64,000 nucleotides of DNA from Schistocerca nitens. Taxonomy: Eukaryota > Arthropoda > Insecta > Orthoptera > Acrididae. The position numbers were made by a program, and so were the translations under genes. Position 1 is the stretch's first letter; each line of letters begins with the position of its first letter. Under the pieces are notes generated by a model. That model saw only the letters and a program-made list of their open reading frames with translations, was not told the DNA's origin and did no database searches. This document shows positions 11,026 to 21,719 of the stretch, in pieces. The stretch spans positions 272,853,503 through 272,917,502 of the forward strand of contig NC_064622.1 in NCBI RefSeq assembly GCF_023898315.1, written 5' to 3'.

Positions 11026-11429
11026 GCAGTGTGCGATTGCTCTGTGTGGGGAGCCCTCATGTCTAAGGTACAATGTCGCAACGACCTTCGTAGTCTTCAA
11101 GCACTGAAGCAGAACGTTTCAAAGGAGACTGCAGCAATTCCAATAGTCCGGCTTCGATCCGCCTTCAGCAACTCGCTGACCACGGCCCAGAATTGCCAAA
11201 AGATGAATGGTCGTCACTTTCAACATCTTCTGTAGTCGGGTTAGTACTTTATTTCCCTTCCTCCGCTGTGTTTCTTTGTACCCTGGAAGTCTGTTCTCCG
11301 GGACGCTGTCGTCCTTACACATATAAAAAAGTTATTACACATTACAAGAAGACTTATACGAAGTGTCAAATGCAAAATACCCTTTTTTAACACATTCGAC
11401 TCTAAGCATCATCACGGCTGTTGTACAGT
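11026..11429. other. no gene recognised
   Basis: About 400 bases with no feature identified. Confidence 0.4.
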
Positions 11430-11985
11430 TCACAATACATTTTCGAATATCCCACCGTAAACTTCATTGCATTTGCGCGCTTTCGGGAGAACATATTCTG
11501 TTTGCTTGTCTGAATGCCTCTGCTCGCTTCTAATGCGGGCAGAAACCTCATGATACGACCAAGGCGTTCGTCTAGCATATTCATCTTTCGTTTGTAACAC
11601 CTCAGACTTCATCCAACCACTCAGCAAAATTATAATGGCGTAAGATCTGACGATCTTGGTGACAATTTAATGGTACTACTACAACCAATCAAGCGATTAG
11701 GGTAAGAGCGTTTGAGATGTTCCCACACACGTCTGGTAAAATGTGAAGGGGCTCCCTCACGCTGGGAGTACACTGAAGTCCGTGTGGACAAAGGAGCGTC
11801 CTCAAGGTGTACAACAAATAAATTTTTCAAAAAATGCAAATAATACCGCACCGTCATTCGCTCTTCTAAAATGACTGGACCTGTCGACACGTTACCGATC
11901 ATGCTGCTCCAAACATTGTTCGAAAAACGAAATTGGAAATGTGTAGCACGTCGATTTTCCTGTGACCATCTAGTATCATTATGTG

Positions 11986-12050
11986 TGTGAGTAGCATGGA
12001 GAGCTGCATCAAACCAGTCTCTGGACTGAAGACCACAACAACAACAACAA
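11986..12050 (+). mobile_element. RTE-like LINE 3' tail insertion
   Basis: A roughly 65-base piece reads GAGTAGCATGGAGAGCTGCA, then GACTGAAGACC, then a (CAA)n run. The same kind of ending in degenerate form closes the RTE-like LINE on the minus strand at 52.65 kb. It is a severely 5'-truncated insertion into the transposase pseudogene around it. I could not fix a target duplication. Confidence 0.65.
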
Positions 12051-12318
12051 CATGATTTCATTTCATGTAAGAGTGGCTTAATCATTGAACAGTATTAACG
12101 GAAGCCGGTGTCGTCATTTAACCAGTGGCAAAATGAAAGTCGTGCGTCATTATCGCCAGTGTGAAGATTGTGAACACAGTTCATGTGAAATGGGCACTAG
12201 TTTTCCGCATGTAATGTTCGCCATACTCGTGTTCGTGAGACTCTGATACGTTCAGAGATTCGCAGTGTGGTGGTAGTAGAACTACGCCGCACGATTTCAA
12301 CAATGTGTTGTTGTTCAG

Positions 12319-12439
12319 CCGGCCGCGGTGACCGAGGGGTTCTAGGTGCTTCAGTCCGGAACTGCGCGACTGCTACGGTCGCAGGTTCGAATCCTGCCTC
12401 GGGAATGGATATGTGCGATGTCCTTAGGTTAGTTAGGAG
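12319..12439 (+). mobile_element. SINE-A, 3'-truncated
   Basis: Has a full tRNA-like head (GCCGGCCGCGGTGACCGAGG) and B box GGTTCGAATCC, but stops after GGTTAGTTAGGA, losing about 80 bases of the 3' body. The 3' loss is unusual for a retrotransposed copy and suggests deletion after insertion. Confidence 0.9.
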
Positions 12440-12761
12440 TACTGCCATCGTAGCAGCTGGAAACATACATCATGACTGCTCAGTCCTGACTGACGTAAAT
12501 GTGTACCAGCACAGTTAACCGGTGCTTCTTTCAGTCACTCGCACTCGTTCTATTTCAATCGTAACACACCATAGGCTACTGCGTGTTCAACCGGCTACTT
12601 TAGTGGCAGAAAGACTTTGTAACACTATTATAGATATACTATGAAAATTCGACGCTAAGAAAGAGTTTCTTCAGAAGTTCTTACACAGGAAGAGCTACGG
12701 ATACTTTTTCCGCCTTTTTTGAACTGCAAAGGAGATCGACGCTGCAAAACACCATCTCAAA

Positions 12762-12936
12762 AATGGTTCAAATGTCTCTGAGCACTATGGGACTTAACTG
12801 CTGAGGTCATCACACACCTAAGGACATCACACACGTCCATGACCGAGGCAGGATTCGAACCTGCGACCGTAGCGGTCGCGCGGTTCCAGACTGTAGCGCC
12901 TAGAACCGCTCGGCCACTCGGCCACTCAGGCCGGCC
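12762..12936 (-). mobile_element. SINE-A, antisense
   Basis: Runs from ATGGTTCAAATGTCTCTGAG to the CAGGCCGGCC head. It lacks about 30 bases of the body between GAGGTCATC and ACACACCTAAGG, and has a short duplicated CGGCCACT in the A-box region. ATCTCAAA flanks it at 12754-12761 and 12941-12948, probably the target duplication. Confidence 0.88.
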
Positions 12937-12948
12937 CTTTATCTCAAA

Positions 12949-13500
12949 TTATCTACGTAGTTTTCATAAACGGACGGTTAAAATTTCATTGAAGTCCCGT
13001 TACTAACAGAAGATTTAAAGTATTCAGTTCCAAGATGATTCTTATTGAATTGATAGTGATTACAATTTCATGTATTATGTAGTTAACAGTGTTTCCCACA
13101 TTGCGTGTCATATTGTAATGAAGCGATCAAGAATAAGCAACTGGCTACAAAAATTTAGACTATACGAGATCCAGGTATCACATGTCCCAATTGAGCTAAA
13201 TAATATAGGGAAGTGAATGCTTCTTGTGGATGTTAATAATAATGCAAAAGATGCAATTACTTCATAATTATTTCAATAGTAGGATTTTCCTGTGATTAAA
13301 GTGACAAAAGGACATCTTGCTCAACTCAGTAGTGCTCCACCATTAATAATCATTTACCTATAATTATCATTATCTTCCTACTGTAATGTACAGATAGTGT
13401 TATTGAGAGTCAGTTGCTGCCTAAACGCATTAATACTCCTCCTGTCTCCTCAAGTCAAATCACTGGTACATTACTCGCTAGATTGTGCTACTGCCTTGTA
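12949..13500. other. no gene recognised
   Basis: About 550 AT-rich bases between two SINEs. Nothing identified. Confidence 0.45.
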
Positions 13501-13511
13501 TGTTATCTGCA

Positions 13512-13712
13512 GCCGGCCGGTGTGGCCGTCCGGTTCTAGGAGCTTCAGTCTGGAACCGCGTGACCGCTACGGCCGCAGGTTCGAATCCTGCCTCGGGCAT
13601 GGATGTGTGTGATGTCCTTAGGTTAGTTAGGTTTAAGTAGTTTTAAGTTCTAGGGGACTGATGGCCACAGATGTTAAGTCCCATAGTGCTCAGAGCCATT
13701 TGAACCATCTTT
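13512..13712 (+). mobile_element. SINE-A, full length
   Basis: Complete copy from GCCGGCCGGTGTGGCC to GAGCCATTTGAACCA plus a short T-rich tail. The target duplication TGTTATCTGCA is exact at 13501-13511 and 13713-13723. Confidence 0.95.
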
Positions 13713-14078
13713 TGTTATCTGCAAACCAGAAGTTCATTATCAAGTAAAGCCAACACCAAGAGTTACTTTCTTTATGAACCATGCTAGTATTGGGTATAAG
13801 ATAGCCTAATCAAGCTAGCGACCATTTCTTTTTACGTACTTACAGTTTACTTGATTACTAACAGAACCTTGGTTCGAGTCCCGTGTATGTTGCTACTGCC
13901 TCCTTACAATAGAAATATCTAGGAAAACAAAATTAGTCCGATATCTTTCTATTACGCACGATAGCGGTCAAAGAAACATCCGTTCACAGAACGAACATTA
14001 TCAGAAAATCACTAATTTAATACTAGCCGGTTATGTTGTACGTGGCGGCCGTGACAGCACCAAGTTCAACTATCCAAC

Positions 14079-14236
14079 TGTGTGTGTATTCCTAAGGGAC
14101 CAAATTGCTGAGCTCATCGGTCCCTACACTAACACACTACTTCAACTGACTTACGCTAAGAACAACACACCCGTCCATGCCTGAGGGAGGACTCGAACCT
14201 CTGGCCGCTCAAACCTCACGGCCACTCCGCGCGGCC
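14079..14236 (-). mobile_element. SINE-B, antisense
   Basis: Same family as the copy at 8411: AGGGACCAAATTGCTGAGCT, CTTACGCTAAGAACAACACA, and the B box read in reverse as GGGAGGACTCGAACCTC. The head is shortened; the C/G-rich segment between the B box and CGCGGCC is partly deleted. Confidence 0.82.
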
Positions 14237-15455
14237 AGGACTAAGTGGTTCTGTTAGGGAAGAGTGTTATAACATCTCGAGAAAAAGAGGCTACAGTATG
14301 ATGCGAAAGGTGTTGTGTGGGTAAGACTCGTAGGAGCACACCACTAGCTCAAGAACAAATGTACATCACATTTCGGAAACCATTCAAAATAGGGGATACG
14401 ATATGTTCATATGAAGTTTTTTTGCTTCCAGCTAGCGTTCCTGCCATATCCCTGAATATTGACCATTCCTTCTGGTATACCCTATATAATGCAGATTTTC
14501 ACAGCTTCCGTTTAGCTACTACGACATTCACTACTCGGAATTTAGGTCGTGCTTCGGCCATTCTCTTTATCCGCGCCAGTAAAATGATCGAAGTATTCAG
14601 ATTGTTGAAGCGGTAAAGTCTGTTTATTTAAATGTCTGCATAACTTCTGGAGAGGACTCGCCAGCGCGTGACAAACGTTAGGCAGAATGATATGCTTTAG
14701 ATGTTATCAAGCATCTATAAAATACATTCAGTCAAGATGGTGTATTCAGTAATGAAACAAAGCAGTAGGCTCTGCCAGAAATCACGACTCTTAGACAGTG
14801 TGTATAATAGTGTATTTTAATACGACAGTATGCCATCTTAGGCAGTTTATAGCTCTTAAAACATTTGATAATCGCACTTTGAAGCCGAAATCATGATTGT
14901 GTAAGTGTAAATATAACACTGTAAATAAACAAGTCTAATGGCGGTACTCACTTTAAAGAACTATATTATGACCGTGGCCCCAGTTATGAAAAAAATTATT
15001 AACCTATAAAAGCGTTTTTATCTGACAGATCTTGACCAGAACTGCACTGTATTCTCGTCAGAGAGTGGAAACAGTGAAGAGATACTAGCATACTTCTGCG
15101 CTCATTATTGCTTTCCATAATCGATGTGTTTTCTGGAACACCGACTGAACTGATATCCGAATCAGTCAATAATTCTTACATATTACACTCTCAAGTCATA
15201 TAGCCTGAAACCTCAATATTCCGTTTACGTTTGACTGAAATTTTATTCATGTAGAGGAGTCTGAAATGAATAAAGAAGCTATTTAAAACGTCTGATGCTC
15301 TGTGCTCGATCTCAATATATTTCATTTAAGTCGTCGTTCCAGCGAACGCCTCAATGCGCATGGAGTTGTCTACATACAGAGGTATCGTCGTTGGACGGCA
15401 ATAAGAAAATAAAGAAAGGCCTGGATATAATTTTCGCTTCGGTAATGAATGGCAG
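14237..15455. other. no gene recognised
   Basis: About 1.2 kb with one 99-codon open frame (14317-14616) of no recognisable family. AT-rich, no repeat boundaries found. Confidence 0.45.
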
Positions 15456-15665
15456 CTCTTTGTCAATGTAGATGTATGCAAGATAATGCCTCTAACAACA
15501 AGAAAGAAGCCACACTATTCAGTTAGATTAGTGGTGAAAATCTTGGTCGTGTCATATCGCACCAGTATTTAGGCTTATTACTAAGAAGCTATATAAAATG
15601 GGACGATCACGTCAAAATCAGTATAAAGGACGACTAACGGAAGACTTGGACTTCTCGGAAAGTGC
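15456..15665 (+). pseudogene. CR1-like LINE fragment
   Basis: Nucleotide similarity by eye to the CR1-like LINE at 49.1-49.3 kb. Here AATGTAGATGTATGCAAGAT corresponds to the NVDKCN coding stretch, and TTTAGGCTTATTACTAAGAA followed by AAAATGGGACGATCACGTCA corresponds to the YLGV..RS.LKWNDHIK stretch. No continuous reading frame remains. Confidence 0.55.
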
Positions 15666-15843
15666 TTTGCATCTCTAAAGTACAGGTTGTCCATACTATC
15701 TTTACAACTCAAGACTTTCATAACTTTAAAACTATACTAGTTATTAACGAATTGTTTTCAACAAGTGATAAGACAAGTCAAAGTTTTTTATCTTCCTGGT
15801 GGCGCAATTTTGATACAAATTGAACTTGAGAAGCTGATAAAAT

Positions 15844-16190
15844 ATGGACACGGAAGGAGGAAGTTCAGTTTGTGGCCTTGCACATACAGACGACATCCGA
15901 TACACAAGTGCAACGAAGCTTTCGAACGCGACATGTAAGGCAATCACTGTCTCGACCAGCTATTAGGGCTTGGCATACGTCATCTATAAAAACAAGTAGT
16001 GTTATCCTTGAACAAGGGGACGGATCGGCCATCTGTTTCAGACGCCAAGTGGGCGAGCTACGGCATGCACTTGCAAGCAGCCTGACAAAATCGGTGCTTA
16101 CGGCGGCCAGAGTTGAAAATGAGACGATCAACCGCGCACAGTGCCTTGCATAAGAGGTTACGGCAAGGTGCAGCTGCTTGAGGCATTAAA
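15844..16190 (+). pseudogene. transposase N-terminal HTH (DUF4817-like)
   Basis: The frame ALHIQTTSDTQVQRSFRTRH, then SLSRPAIRAWHTSSIKTSSV, then EQGDGSA, then FRRQVGELRHAL and TKSVLTAARVEN has the layout of the DUF4817 helix-turn-helix found at the N-terminus of insect mariner-like transposases with D-to-D catalytic triads. The frame is open for about 93 codons to 16153 and then degenerates. No catalytic domain follows; the next element is an unrelated Tc1 copy on the other strand. It could be the N-terminus missing from relatives of the 11.4-12.5 kb pseudogene, but lies 3 kb away in the opposite orientation. Confidence 0.7.
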
Positions 16191-16432
16191 GCTTACAGAC
16201 AAACCTCAGCGTGAATAGTCTGCAGTGGATTTGCTAAGTAAGACTGACTCGAACAATGACTTTTTGGAAAAGATTTGTTTCTCCTACGAGGTAACGTGTT
16301 AAGTATCCTGCAAACTGACTCAGAGCAGAGGGCCAGAGTAAAATTTGCAGAAGAGTGTAAATCAAAAGTGTATATGCGCATAAAGCAACAGGGAAAGTAT
16401 AAGGTAAAATGCGTCTGTTCTAAGGGAAAATA

Positions 16433-17839
16433 CACTGCTGGCCACCGTAAATGCAACACCGAGAAAGACAAGAGGTAGCACAACAAGATTTATTTTGTAG
16501 TTAACATATTGACCAAGTATCAAATGATTACGTTTACAGACGTCTGTGACATGTGGTTCCTGCCAGAATCAGTAGCCAGAGTAGCCGCCACTGTTGGAGA
16601 TCACCGCTGCCACTCGTCTCGGCATTGAGTCAAAGAGACGTTGGATGTGTTCCTGGGGTACAGCAGCCCAAGCAGCTTCCACACGTTGCCAAAGATCATC
16701 TGGTGTGGCAGCTGGGGATGTAATCTGGGTCACTCGTTGAGCAACCATGGACCACATGTTTTCTATCGGCGAAAGATCCGGAGAGCGAGCCGGCCAGGGA
16801 AGCAATTCAATCTGGTTATTGACGAAGAACCTTTGGACAATGCGTGCCACGTGTGGTCGCGCATTATCCTGTTGAAATATGGCTGTGGCCGAGCCCTGAA
16901 GGTAAGGAAGGACAACTGGCTCCAGCACCTCGGATATGTAGCGCCGGCTATTTAAAGTACCGGCAATGCGTACTAGAGGCGTGCGAGAGTAATATCCAAT
17001 GCCGCCCCATACCATAATAGCCGGTGCAAGACCAGTGTGGCGGTGCATAATGCAGCTGTCCAGCATCATCTCTCCACGGTGTCTCCACACTCGAATCCGA
17101 CCATCGTGGTGCTGCAGACAGAAGCGTGCCTCGTCACTAAAGACAACGTCATTCCATTCTGCCGTCCACATCCGTCTGTCATCACACCATTGGCGACGGA
17201 GCGTTTGTGGTTCTGCGTCAATGGTAGACGAAGCAATGTACGTCTTGCGGACAGACCACTCTGCTGTAAACGGCGTCGAATGGTACGCGCAGACACTGGA
17301 TGATGCGTTACAGACGCAATGTGCTGTGCTATGGTTCGGGATGTCACTGAGCGATCCGTCACTGCCATGCGCACAATTTACCTATCAGCACGTGCAGTGG
17401 TGCACCGAGGTGAATGCGATCGACCACGTCGGTCCGTCGTACCCTCCTGCATCCAACGGTCTCACATCCGCATTACAGTTGTTTGGTTTCGTCCAACACG
17501 ACTAGCGATTTCTCTGTATAATAATCCACAATCTCGGTAAGCCACTATCCTTCCTCTGTCGAACTCGGATACTTGATCAAACGATGTTCGCTGTTGTCTA
17601 CGAGGCATAACTGATCGTCTTGTGAAACAACCACAAGGTAAACACACGTGCCGAACGTACACTCGTCGAAATCGCCAAGCCTTAAATGGCGCTATGAGGT
17701 GGCGCCACAGGCGCGCGTGGTGTACGTCTGCGCTGAAATTCTAATCAGTTGCATATCTCATCGCTGCAAACCCATGGTGTAAATTTCACTTGATTCGGAT
17801 GCTTCCTTCAGGGTGTTGCATTTACGGTGGCCAGCAGTG
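16433..17839 (-). mobile_element. Tc1-like element, full length, decayed
   Basis: Ends CACTGCTGGCCACCGTAAAT at 16433 and its reverse complement finishing at 17839, each bordered by TA (16431-16432 and 17840-17841). Length 1407 bp. The inverted repeats are near identical over at least 28 bases. A different Tc1 lineage from the element at 5.4-6.8 kb, as shown by unrelated ends and a 34-residue spacer in its transposase. Confidence 0.92.
16569..17608 (-). pseudogene. Tc1-like transposase (DD34E), two stops and a frameshift
   Basis: Starts at ATG 17608 (MPRRQQRTSFDQ) with an HTH (SEFDRGRIVAYRDCGLLYRE). A TGA at 17462-17464 after VMRM and a TAA at about 17384-17386 break the N-terminal domain. 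The second HTH follows (HHPVSARTIRRRLQQSGL). A frameshift near 17210-17220 moves to the frame that is then open for 200 codons to the stop at 16569. That part holds an intact DDE triad: VVFSDEARF, FQQDNARPHVA and DLSPIENMW, with 34 residues between the second Asp and Glu. It ends in SNSGGYSGY, the standard Tc1 C-terminus. Length would be about 345 residues, normal for the family. Confidence 0.92.
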
Positions 17840-18324
17840 TATGTTGGCTATAAATAGAGATGGGGCCCCTCCACGCCCGCACCAACGTGCTGACCAAACC
17901 AAAAGTTCTACTGTCCCCTCCGTCAACATGTTAGTTATCTAATAGGTGGATCACAGGATGCTGGGCTCTGATGTTATCCGTGCGTCTGGGTAAGACTACG
18001 CATTAACACGGTCCATCAAGTGATAGTGGACGAAACGCGAATGAGGGCAGCAATTTGAAGAGCAGAGGGAAAAAAGTGCCAAGGCAGGCTCGTACCGTGG
18101 GAAAAAACCTCTGCGACAGTGGGTTGGGTAGTAAGAGCAGTAGTGGCTTTCTAGCTGCGATAGTTCATGCAAGGATGGGTTTTGTTAGTATGGGTATCAT
18201 GCATCATTACCGTGGCAGGCGATGGCGATGTATCTGAGTTTGCTGCAGCCGCTGCATTCCTGGAACAATCAGGATCGTTATACATTAGTGGGAGATCGGC
18301 CATAGATCATCTCACTGTGTGTGT

Positions 18325-18344
18325 GGGGGGGGGGGGGGGGGGGG
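18325..18344 (+). repeat. run of 20 G after a short GT repeat
   Basis: A homopolymer of 20 consecutive G bases preceded by TGTGTGTGTG. It could form G-quadruplex structure, and such runs are prone to length error in assembly, so the true length is uncertain. Confidence 0.85.
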
Positions 18345-18392
18345 AGCTTGTCTGCATGTAGTGTACGGTACGGCTTCCCTGTGTGGTGCCAG

Positions 18393-18899
18393 TTATTCGA
18401 CAGTGTATTTCAGCTGGATATCCAGTAATGGTGGCTGTTGTATTTGCGTGTACTTGGCCATAGATGGTAGTTCCTTACAAGTATATCTATTGTTGTGATC
18501 GTAGTTCCCCAGATTCAGAATAAACGGGTTCTGCGAATGTCTGGAGTTTCTGTAAAGTCTTGTGGTGAGTTTCTGGATTACCTCCGTGAGAGTCCAAAGT
18601 CTGTATTCCCGGTGAAGGTCCGCGATGCGTGTGTATCGTGGAGCATTGCTTACGATTTTCAGAACTTTCTTTTGTATGATCTGCAGACGGCGCAGGCGTG
18701 TGGGCGCAGCGTATCCCCAGACAGGGGCTGCGTACATCAGGGGTCGAATAAGTGTCAGGTACATGGACCTCGACACCCTTCTGTTCAGTGTGCTACGCCT
18801 GTTGAGCATAGGGTAGAGCTGTTTGAGCCTCGCGCTTGCTCGGCTGGTGGCTGATGTCACAAGCGGTTTAGTTGGGGAGAAGGGCACACGGCACACCAT
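18393..18899 (-). pseudogene. jockey-like LINE, C-terminal ORF2 fragment
   Basis: An open minus-strand frame of 168 codons reads ARLKQLYPMLNRRSTLNR, then YLTLIRPLMYAAPVWGYAAP, then LRRLQIIQKKVLKIVSNAPR, then RIADLHREYRLWTLTEVI. This is the region after the RT core of jockey-clade non-LTR retrotransposons (L...LIRP.M.YA.PVWG, LQ..QNK.LR...NAPR). The first codons (to about 18840) are not clearly element sequence. RT, endonuclease and gag are absent. Although open, it has no start context of its own and is best read as a fragment. Confidence 0.82.
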
Positions 18900-19595
18900 T
18901 GTTGAGGACTAGCTGTTCGACCGGGAAGCAGTACGAAAGGCCGGCGGTTGCGCTCCCGCAAGATTAGAAACTAAGCTTTGCTTTTTGGCTGGATCTGAAT
19001 AAGACCCTGACAAAACAACGTTCACGTACGTGGTGAAATTATTTTGACTGTGAATGAATTTTTATCTTTATATGTGACTGTTACTGAGGCGTAGACGCAA
19101 ATAGGCGGGTGAGTGGAGCTTATTGCGTCCAACAACACGACAGTTATTGTTGCTATTATGTTTTTTTTCTGCCAAGGCTCATTATGACCAAGTGGTTATG
19201 ATCACGTTTATTTGTATGTGGGGTATCAAGCGTAAGTAAAGACTGATTCCGTGGAGTCCGGTAATACAAGATCCTGGCCTTGTGCATTAAAAGACCCGCG
19301 TGGCAGCGGAGTGAATTATATTAATACGATGACAATTGGGATTAGCCTAATTGACACAACAACTACATGCCATCAATATCCGACAGTGGTCTTGAACCCA
19401 CTGAGAGGGGCATATCCGTCTAACCACTATCTGCCTGGATTCTGGCGTGTAAACTAAGATTTCGCAATTTTTTTTGTAATAAATTGTATCAAGGGATTTT
19501 GAGGGCAGCGTGTCTTAAGAATGTAATTGCTTTTATCAGAGCTGCATTGCATTATTTAGTATCATCGAAATTACTCTCCAAACCTTAGTTCTATG
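18900..19595. other. no gene recognised; tRNA-like promoter boxes on minus strand
   Basis: At 19393-19440 the minus strand reads TAGTGGTTAGACGG followed by GGGTTCAAGACC, resembling RNA polymerase III A and B boxes at tRNA-like spacing. No tRNA fold could be completed, so this may be the decayed head of a further SINE. Nothing else identified. Confidence 0.35.
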
Positions 19596-19597
19596 TA

Positions 19598-20422
19598 CCG
19601 GGTGATCAAAAAGTCAGTATAAATTTGAAAACTCAATAAATCACGGAATAATGTAGATAGAGAGGTACAAATTGACACACACGCTTGGAATGATATGGGG
19701 TTTTATTAGAACCACAAAAATACAAACGTTCAAAAACTGTCCGACAGATGGCGCTTTGTCTGATCAGAATAGCAATAATTAGTATAACAAAGTAAGACAA
19801 AGCAAAGATGATGTTCTTTACAGTAAATGCTCAATATGTCCACCATCATTCCTTAACAATACCTGTAGTCGAGGAATAATGTTGTGAACAGCACTGTAAA
19901 GCATGTCCGGAGTTATGGTGAGGCATTGGCGTCGGATGTTGTGTTTCAGCATCCCTAGAGATGTCAGTCGATCACGATACACTTGCGACTTTCGGTAACC
20001 GCAAAGCCAATAATCGCACGGACTGAGGTCTGGGGACCTGGGAGGCCAAGCACGACGAAAGTGACGGCTGAGCACACAATCATCACCAAACGACGCGCGC
20101 AAGAGATTTTTCACGCGTCTAGCAATATGGGGTGGAGCGCCATCCCGCATAAACATCGTACGTTCCAACAGGTGTTTATCAGCCAGGCTGGGGATGATGC
20201 GATTCTGTAACATGTCGGCGTACCTCTCACCCGTCACGGTAGCAGCCACTGACGGTTTGCTGTCCAGCGCCATCTGTCGGACATTTTGTGAACTTGGTTT
20301 TTTTTGGGTTCTAATAAAACCCCATGTCATTCTAAGCATGTGTGTCACTTTTTACCTCTCTATCTACATTATTCCTTGGTTCATTAAGTTTTCAAATTTA
20401 TAATGACTTTTTGATCACCCGG
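19598..20422 (-). mobile_element. mariner-like deletion derivative with 158-bp inverted repeats
   Basis: Left end CCGGGTGATCAAAAAGTCAG (19598) and right end GATCACCCGG (20422), with TA on both sides (19596-19597 and 20423-20424). The inverted repeats extend to about 19755 on the left and 20266 on the right, roughly 158 and 157 bases, both ending in the shared CCGACAGATGGCGCT. The 825-bp element keeps only the C-terminal half of a transposase, whose frame runs into the right repeat, so the N-terminal half has been deleted. Confidence 0.92.
19818..20348 (-). pseudogene. mariner-like transposase, C-terminal half
   Basis: A 176-codon open frame whose first 25 or so residues are translated from the inverted repeat and are not transposase. 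Family sequence begins at about VAATVTGERYADMLQ and continues with FMRDGAPPHIARRV (second catalytic Asp), WPPRSPDLSPCDYWLCGY (third Asp), and ends with a GGHIEHLL C-terminus. There are 42 residues between the two Asp positions, placing it among D-to-D elements with long spacers rather than classical mariner (34). The first catalytic Asp and the DNA-binding domain are missing, so the copy cannot encode an active enzyme. Confidence 0.88.
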
Positions 20423-20424
20423 TA

Positions 20425-20996
20425 TTTCCTAAGTCCAGAATCCACAGGCTGCCGAATAACGTACGAATGGCTGAGCTGGAGATACGGGCAATCGGGAAAG
20501 TGCGGAGGCTGACTACACTGCCACTGCGCAGGTGAGTCACAAAGAAGACCTGCCACGTACCCTTGTAAACCTACCACTTACCATAGCCGACAGTCCAAGG
20601 GGTCCAGTACGTTATAAGTTAGGGTTTGTCATTCTGCAGTGGGGATGTTACAAAGTGGTACATCGAACGAGGGAATGTTACAACATGACTCATATTCTGT
20701 AAGCAATGTGTAGTATGAGAACTGCCAAGACTAAATAAATAGAACAGACATTTCAGTGACCAGACAGAAAGTTCATAATGTTGTAAAAAAAATCAATGAT
20801 AAAAGTGAGTTTTGAACACGGCCCGTCCGTTTGGCAGTCCAACAACGTGTCTACTTATCCGCACTGTTCTTTGCTACACTTCTGTTCTTGGACCCTTCAC
20901 TGTTTCTATTCTAGTTCTTTTTTCACTGTTCAGTACACCTTTCTTCCTGTTTCGTGCTTGATCTATGTTCAGTTTTTGACGAGCTATCCACCGGGG
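20425..20996. other. no gene recognised
   Basis: About 570 bases with no identified feature. Confidence 0.4.
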
Positions 20997-21156
20997 TCTT
21001 GAACCGCGCGACCGCTACGGTTGTAGGTTCGAATCCTGCCTTGGGCATGGATGTGTGTGATGTCCATAGGTTAGTTAGGTTTAAGTAGTTCTATGTTCTA
21101 GGGGACTGATGAACTCAGATGTTAAGTCCCATAGTGCTCAGAGCCATTTGAACCAC
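20997..21156 (+). mobile_element. SINE-A, 5'-truncated
   Basis: Starts at GAACCGCGCGACCGCTACGG, without the A-box head, and runs to GAGCCATTTGAACCA. Flanks TATCCACCGGGG and CATCCACTGGGC look like a mutated target duplication, so the left limit is uncertain by a few bases. Confidence 0.88.
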
Positions 21157-21422
21157 ATCCACTGGGCCACGTTACCACTAAATCTGAGGGGGGGTGCAGG
21201 GAAATTTCCCTTGTGAGTATCATTTAAAAATTACAAATTTCTTCTTGCACCTCCTGTGCACTAAACTGATTATGCACACATACATCGTGTAGTGCAGATG
21301 TCCCGACATGTTTCCAATGAGCAAGCCTATCGTTGTTTACGGCCAGTGCGCTTCACTCGGAAGGCGTTCTGCCTTTTGCCTGTCAAGAACTCAGAGCTCT
21401 CTCCATTGTCAATTCTCTAGAG

Positions 21423-21690
21423 CGGTGCTTCCCAAACTTTTCCTCTGACGTAGCACTTCTACGGAACACTGTTTATTTTGAACATTAATAAAATTTAAAA
21501 AAATAAGAAACTTGTTTTATCCAGCGATTACTTCTATTTTAAATCATAACTAATAACACGGGAATCATAGTAAAATTTAAAAAGTAATTAGCATTGTCAG
21601 AATTTGTAACAAGATGACGCCATGTTATTAACAGTTCTTCGAGGCGCACTTATTTTCTTTTCCCCGCGGAACACAGTGTGGGAAACCCTG
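21423..21690. mobile_element. hAT-type MITE with 8-bp target duplication
   Basis: CTCTAGAG is present at 21415-21422 and again at 21691-21698. Between them the ends read CGGTGCTTCCCAAACTTTTC and, in reverse complement from the right, CAGGGTTTCCCACACTGTG. Both resemble the CAGNGGTTCCCAAACT ends of hAT transposons, which make 8-bp duplications. At 268 bp with an AT-rich interior and no frame, it is a non-autonomous element needing a transposase from elsewhere. Orientation cannot be assigned. Confidence 0.78.
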
Positions 21691-21719
21691 CTCTAGAGTC
21701 TGTGGTGTTTCCTTGGGAG

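Larger units (their letters stand above)
11430..12480 (-). pseudogene. DD41D-type mariner-like transposase, cut by LINE tail and SINE
   Basis: Minus-strand pieces assemble in family order: HTH end ISERIRVSRTRVWRTLHAEN (12.2-12.3 kb); a catalytic LFND where relatives have LFTDEATF, with the next codon now TAA (about 12.08 kb); WSQENRRATHFQFRFSNNVW (about 11.95 kb); an EGAPSHF block where relatives have DGAPAHF; SSDLTPL; and an ending YGGIFENVL (11430). About 41 residues separate the second and third catalytic positions. Breaks include stops, at least two frameshifts and Asp-to-Glu at the second catalytic site. A LINE tail (11986-12050) sits between the first catalytic block and WSQEN, and a SINE (12319-12439) sits just upstream of the HTH. 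These transposases often carry an N-terminal DUF4817-type HTH, which is not found here. Confidence 0.82.

Noticed and set aside
12362..12402. Possible tRNA genes at SINE heads with GGTTCGAATCC B boxes
   Set aside because: Heads are tRNA-like only; no full cloverleaf with an acceptor stem could be drawn, and each is joined to the SINE body.
16999..17505. Plus-strand frame of 168 codons
   Set aside because: Antisense to the decayed Tc1-like transposase.
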